Assembly (NCBI GenBank): GCA_002397345.1
Contig: DHAH01000093.1
Location: forward strand, 20,197 to 26,776
DNA: 6,580 bases
Reading direction: 5' to 3'
From: Clostridiales bacterium UBA4959
Lineage (GTDB): Bacteria > Bacillota > Clostridia > Oscillospirales > CAG-272
This document shows, piece by piece, positions 5,454-6,580 of the stretch. The notes below the pieces were generated by a model that saw only the letters and a list, made by a program, of their open reading frames with translations, was not told the DNA's origin and ran no database searches. Positions within the stretch are counted from its first letter, which is position 1. Every line of letters starts with the position of its first letter. Position numbers and translations under genes: made by a program.

Positions 5454-6580
5454 CGGCGACGTGCTGCTCCGCGTCGAAAATTTATGTCAATATTTTAAAA
5501 TGGGCAACGGTGAGCTGAAAGCTGTCGACGATGTTTCTTTTGAAATCCGCCGCGGTGAAGTTTTCGGACTGGTCGGAGAATCGGGCTGCGGCAAAACTAC
5601 CACCGGACGCTCGATAATAAAACTGTATAACGCTACCTCGGGTAATGTCTGGTATAAAGGACGGCGGATTTGCGCCGGTACGCGCTCTTATTATGATAAA
5701 ATCAAGCAGATAAAATCTATTTATAAAGCGCAGGTTAAAAGCGCGAATTCTGACCCGCGCATAAAAAGCGAGCTGCCCGCAAAAAAGCGTGAATACAACG
5801 CGCTTATAGCCGAGCAGCGCAAGCTGATAAAAGAAGCGGAATATGACCAAAAAAATTGCGATCGTAATTTTGCGCGTGAAGAAATAGCGCATCTGAAAGC
5901 GGAATATCAGCCTAAAATCGCAGCGGAAACCGATCCAGACAAAGCGAAGAAGCTCCGTGCCGAATATGCCGACGCGTTGCGTCTTGCCAAAAAGCGCCGC
6001 TTCACAACCCAGATCCAAATGATATTCCAGGATTCAATCGCCAGTCTTAACCCGCGTATGACTGTGCGTGAAATAATCGCCGAGGGATTAAAAATACGCG
6101 GTGTGCGCGATAAGAAGTATATAGATGAAAAGGTTTATGAAGTTTTAGAACGCGTCGGCTTGGTCAGAGAACACGCAGGACGGTATCCGCACGAATTTTC
6201 TGGCGGACAGCGTCAGCGTATTGGTGTGGCGCGGTCTATTATAATGGACCCCGGTCTGATTATCGCCGACGAACCGATCTCCGCGCTCGACGTATCGATC
6301 CAGGCGCAGGTGATAAATCTGCTTAATGATCTGCGGCGAGAGCTGGGGCTTACAATTTTGTTCATCGCGCACAACTTGTCGGTTGTAAAATATTTCTCCG
6401 ACCGTATAGCGGTGATGTACGGAGGTCATATTGTCGAGCTTGCGTCGGCGGAAGAGCTGTTCGCGCACCCGATGCACCCCTATACAAACGCACTACTTGC
6501 CAATATCCCGCGCCCTGACCCTTTTTACGAAAAAAATCGTAAACGCAAGGTTTATAACCAGCTTGTCGACCATAACTATA
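5440..6580 (+). CDS. oppF: Oligopeptide ABC transporter ATP-binding protein OppF with internal insertion, 3' end cut off
   Basis: The frame is open from the ATG at 5440 to the right edge, 380 residues with no stop in view. It is the second ATPase subunit and should pair with OppD. Motifs in order: Walker A GESGCGKT (46-53), Q-loop [14 protein letters not shown] (194-207, Gln197), signature FSGGQRQR (253-260), Walker B LIIADE (273-278, Glu278), D-loop SALD (281-284), and switch His311 in FIAHNLSVV. The C-terminal HPYTNALL and RPDPFYEKN are typical of OppF/AmiF. Two small departures are visible: Ser instead of the usual Pro after the Q-loop QD, and Asn instead of Asp after the switch His. Usual OppF is about 310-330 residues. 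This one is already longer because about 108 extra residues lie between Walker A and the Q-loop. Probably only a short tail lies beyond the window. Confidence 0.94.
   Translation, partial: MEKNDGDVLLRVENLCQYFKMGNGELKAVDDVSFEIRRGEVFGLVGESGCGKTTTGRSIIKLYNATSGNVWYKGRRICAGTRSYYDKIKQIKSIYKAQVKSANSDPRIKSELPAKKREYNALIAEQRKLIKEAEYDQKNCDRNFAREEIAHLKAEYQPKIAAETDPDKAKKLRAEYADALRLAKKRRFTTQIQMIFQDSIASLNPRMTVREIIAEGLKIRGVRDKKYIDEKVYEVLERVGLVREHAGRYPHEFSGGQRQRIGVARSIIMDPGLIIADEPISALDVSIQAQVINLLNDLRRELGLTILFIAHNLSVVKYFSDRIAVMYGGHIVELASAEELFAHPMHPYTNALLANIPRPDPFYEKNRKRKVYNQLVDHNY
5674..6000 (+). other. About 108-residue charged helical insertion in the OppF nucleotide-binding domain
   Basis: It covers roughly OppF residues 79-187, after the strand [10 protein letters not shown] and before the strand QIQMIFQD. 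In ordinary OppF only about 20 residues join these strands. The extra part is strongly charged and helix-like (for example [20 protein letters not shown] and [19 protein letters not shown]) with a DPR-containing turn, compatible with a helical hairpin or coiled coil. Its position is before the Q-loop, whereas the OppD insertion comes after it. Boundaries are approximate, and no named domain is recognised. Confidence 0.75.

Noticed and set aside
5482..6018. 178-codon minus-strand frame opposite oppF
   Set aside because: It overlaps the oppF Walker A and the Lys/Glu-rich insertion. Its Phe-rich composition is the complement of AAA/GAA-type codons. No ribosome binding site or domain supports it.

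Overview
This window is most of an oligopeptide (Opp/Ami-type) ABC importer operon. All genes are on the + strand, in the order oppA (3' end only), oppB, oppC, oppD, oppF (5' part, running off the right edge). The organism is probably a member of the Bacillota, most likely an uncultured Clostridia-type bacterium. Three things suggest this. The OppD C-terminus has the Firmicutes AmiE-like form of the oligo_HPY region (GDAFAPRN ... THCAATWLLHP). The OppF C-terminus has an AmiF-like HPYTNALL ... RPDPFYEKN tail. The base composition is intermediate, mixing AT-rich codons with frequent GCG and CGC. TGA ends oppB, oppC and oppD, so the standard genetic code is in use and this is not a Mycoplasma-type code. 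The lineage assignment is an inference.

Layout: 1-464 is the C-terminal ~154 residues of the extracellular peptide-binding protein. 465-562 is an intergenic gap with a perfect 13-bp GC-rich hairpin that has no U-tract. 563-1579 is oppB. 1599-3155 (or 1569-3155) is oppC. 3163-5340 is oppD. 5341-5439 is a short gap with two small hairpins and a doubtful 38-codon ORF. 5440-6580 is oppF, incomplete. The close spacing indicates one transcript. The binding protein captures peptide outside the cell, OppB and OppC form the membrane channel, and OppD and OppF are the two ATPases that drive uptake.

The most notable point is that three of the four inner-membrane components are enlarged by in-frame insertions while their diagnostic motifs stay intact. 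OppC has about 200 extra residues outside the membrane between TM1 and the transport domain. OppD has about 375 extra residues between the Q-loop and the ABC signature. OppF has about 108 extra residues between Walker A and the Q-loop. The two ATPase insertions are charged, predicted-helical and sit on opposite sides of the Q-loop, so they look like independent acquisitions. They may form an extra cytoplasmic structure on the transporter. I see no CRISPR array, mobile element, tRNA or rRNA in the window.
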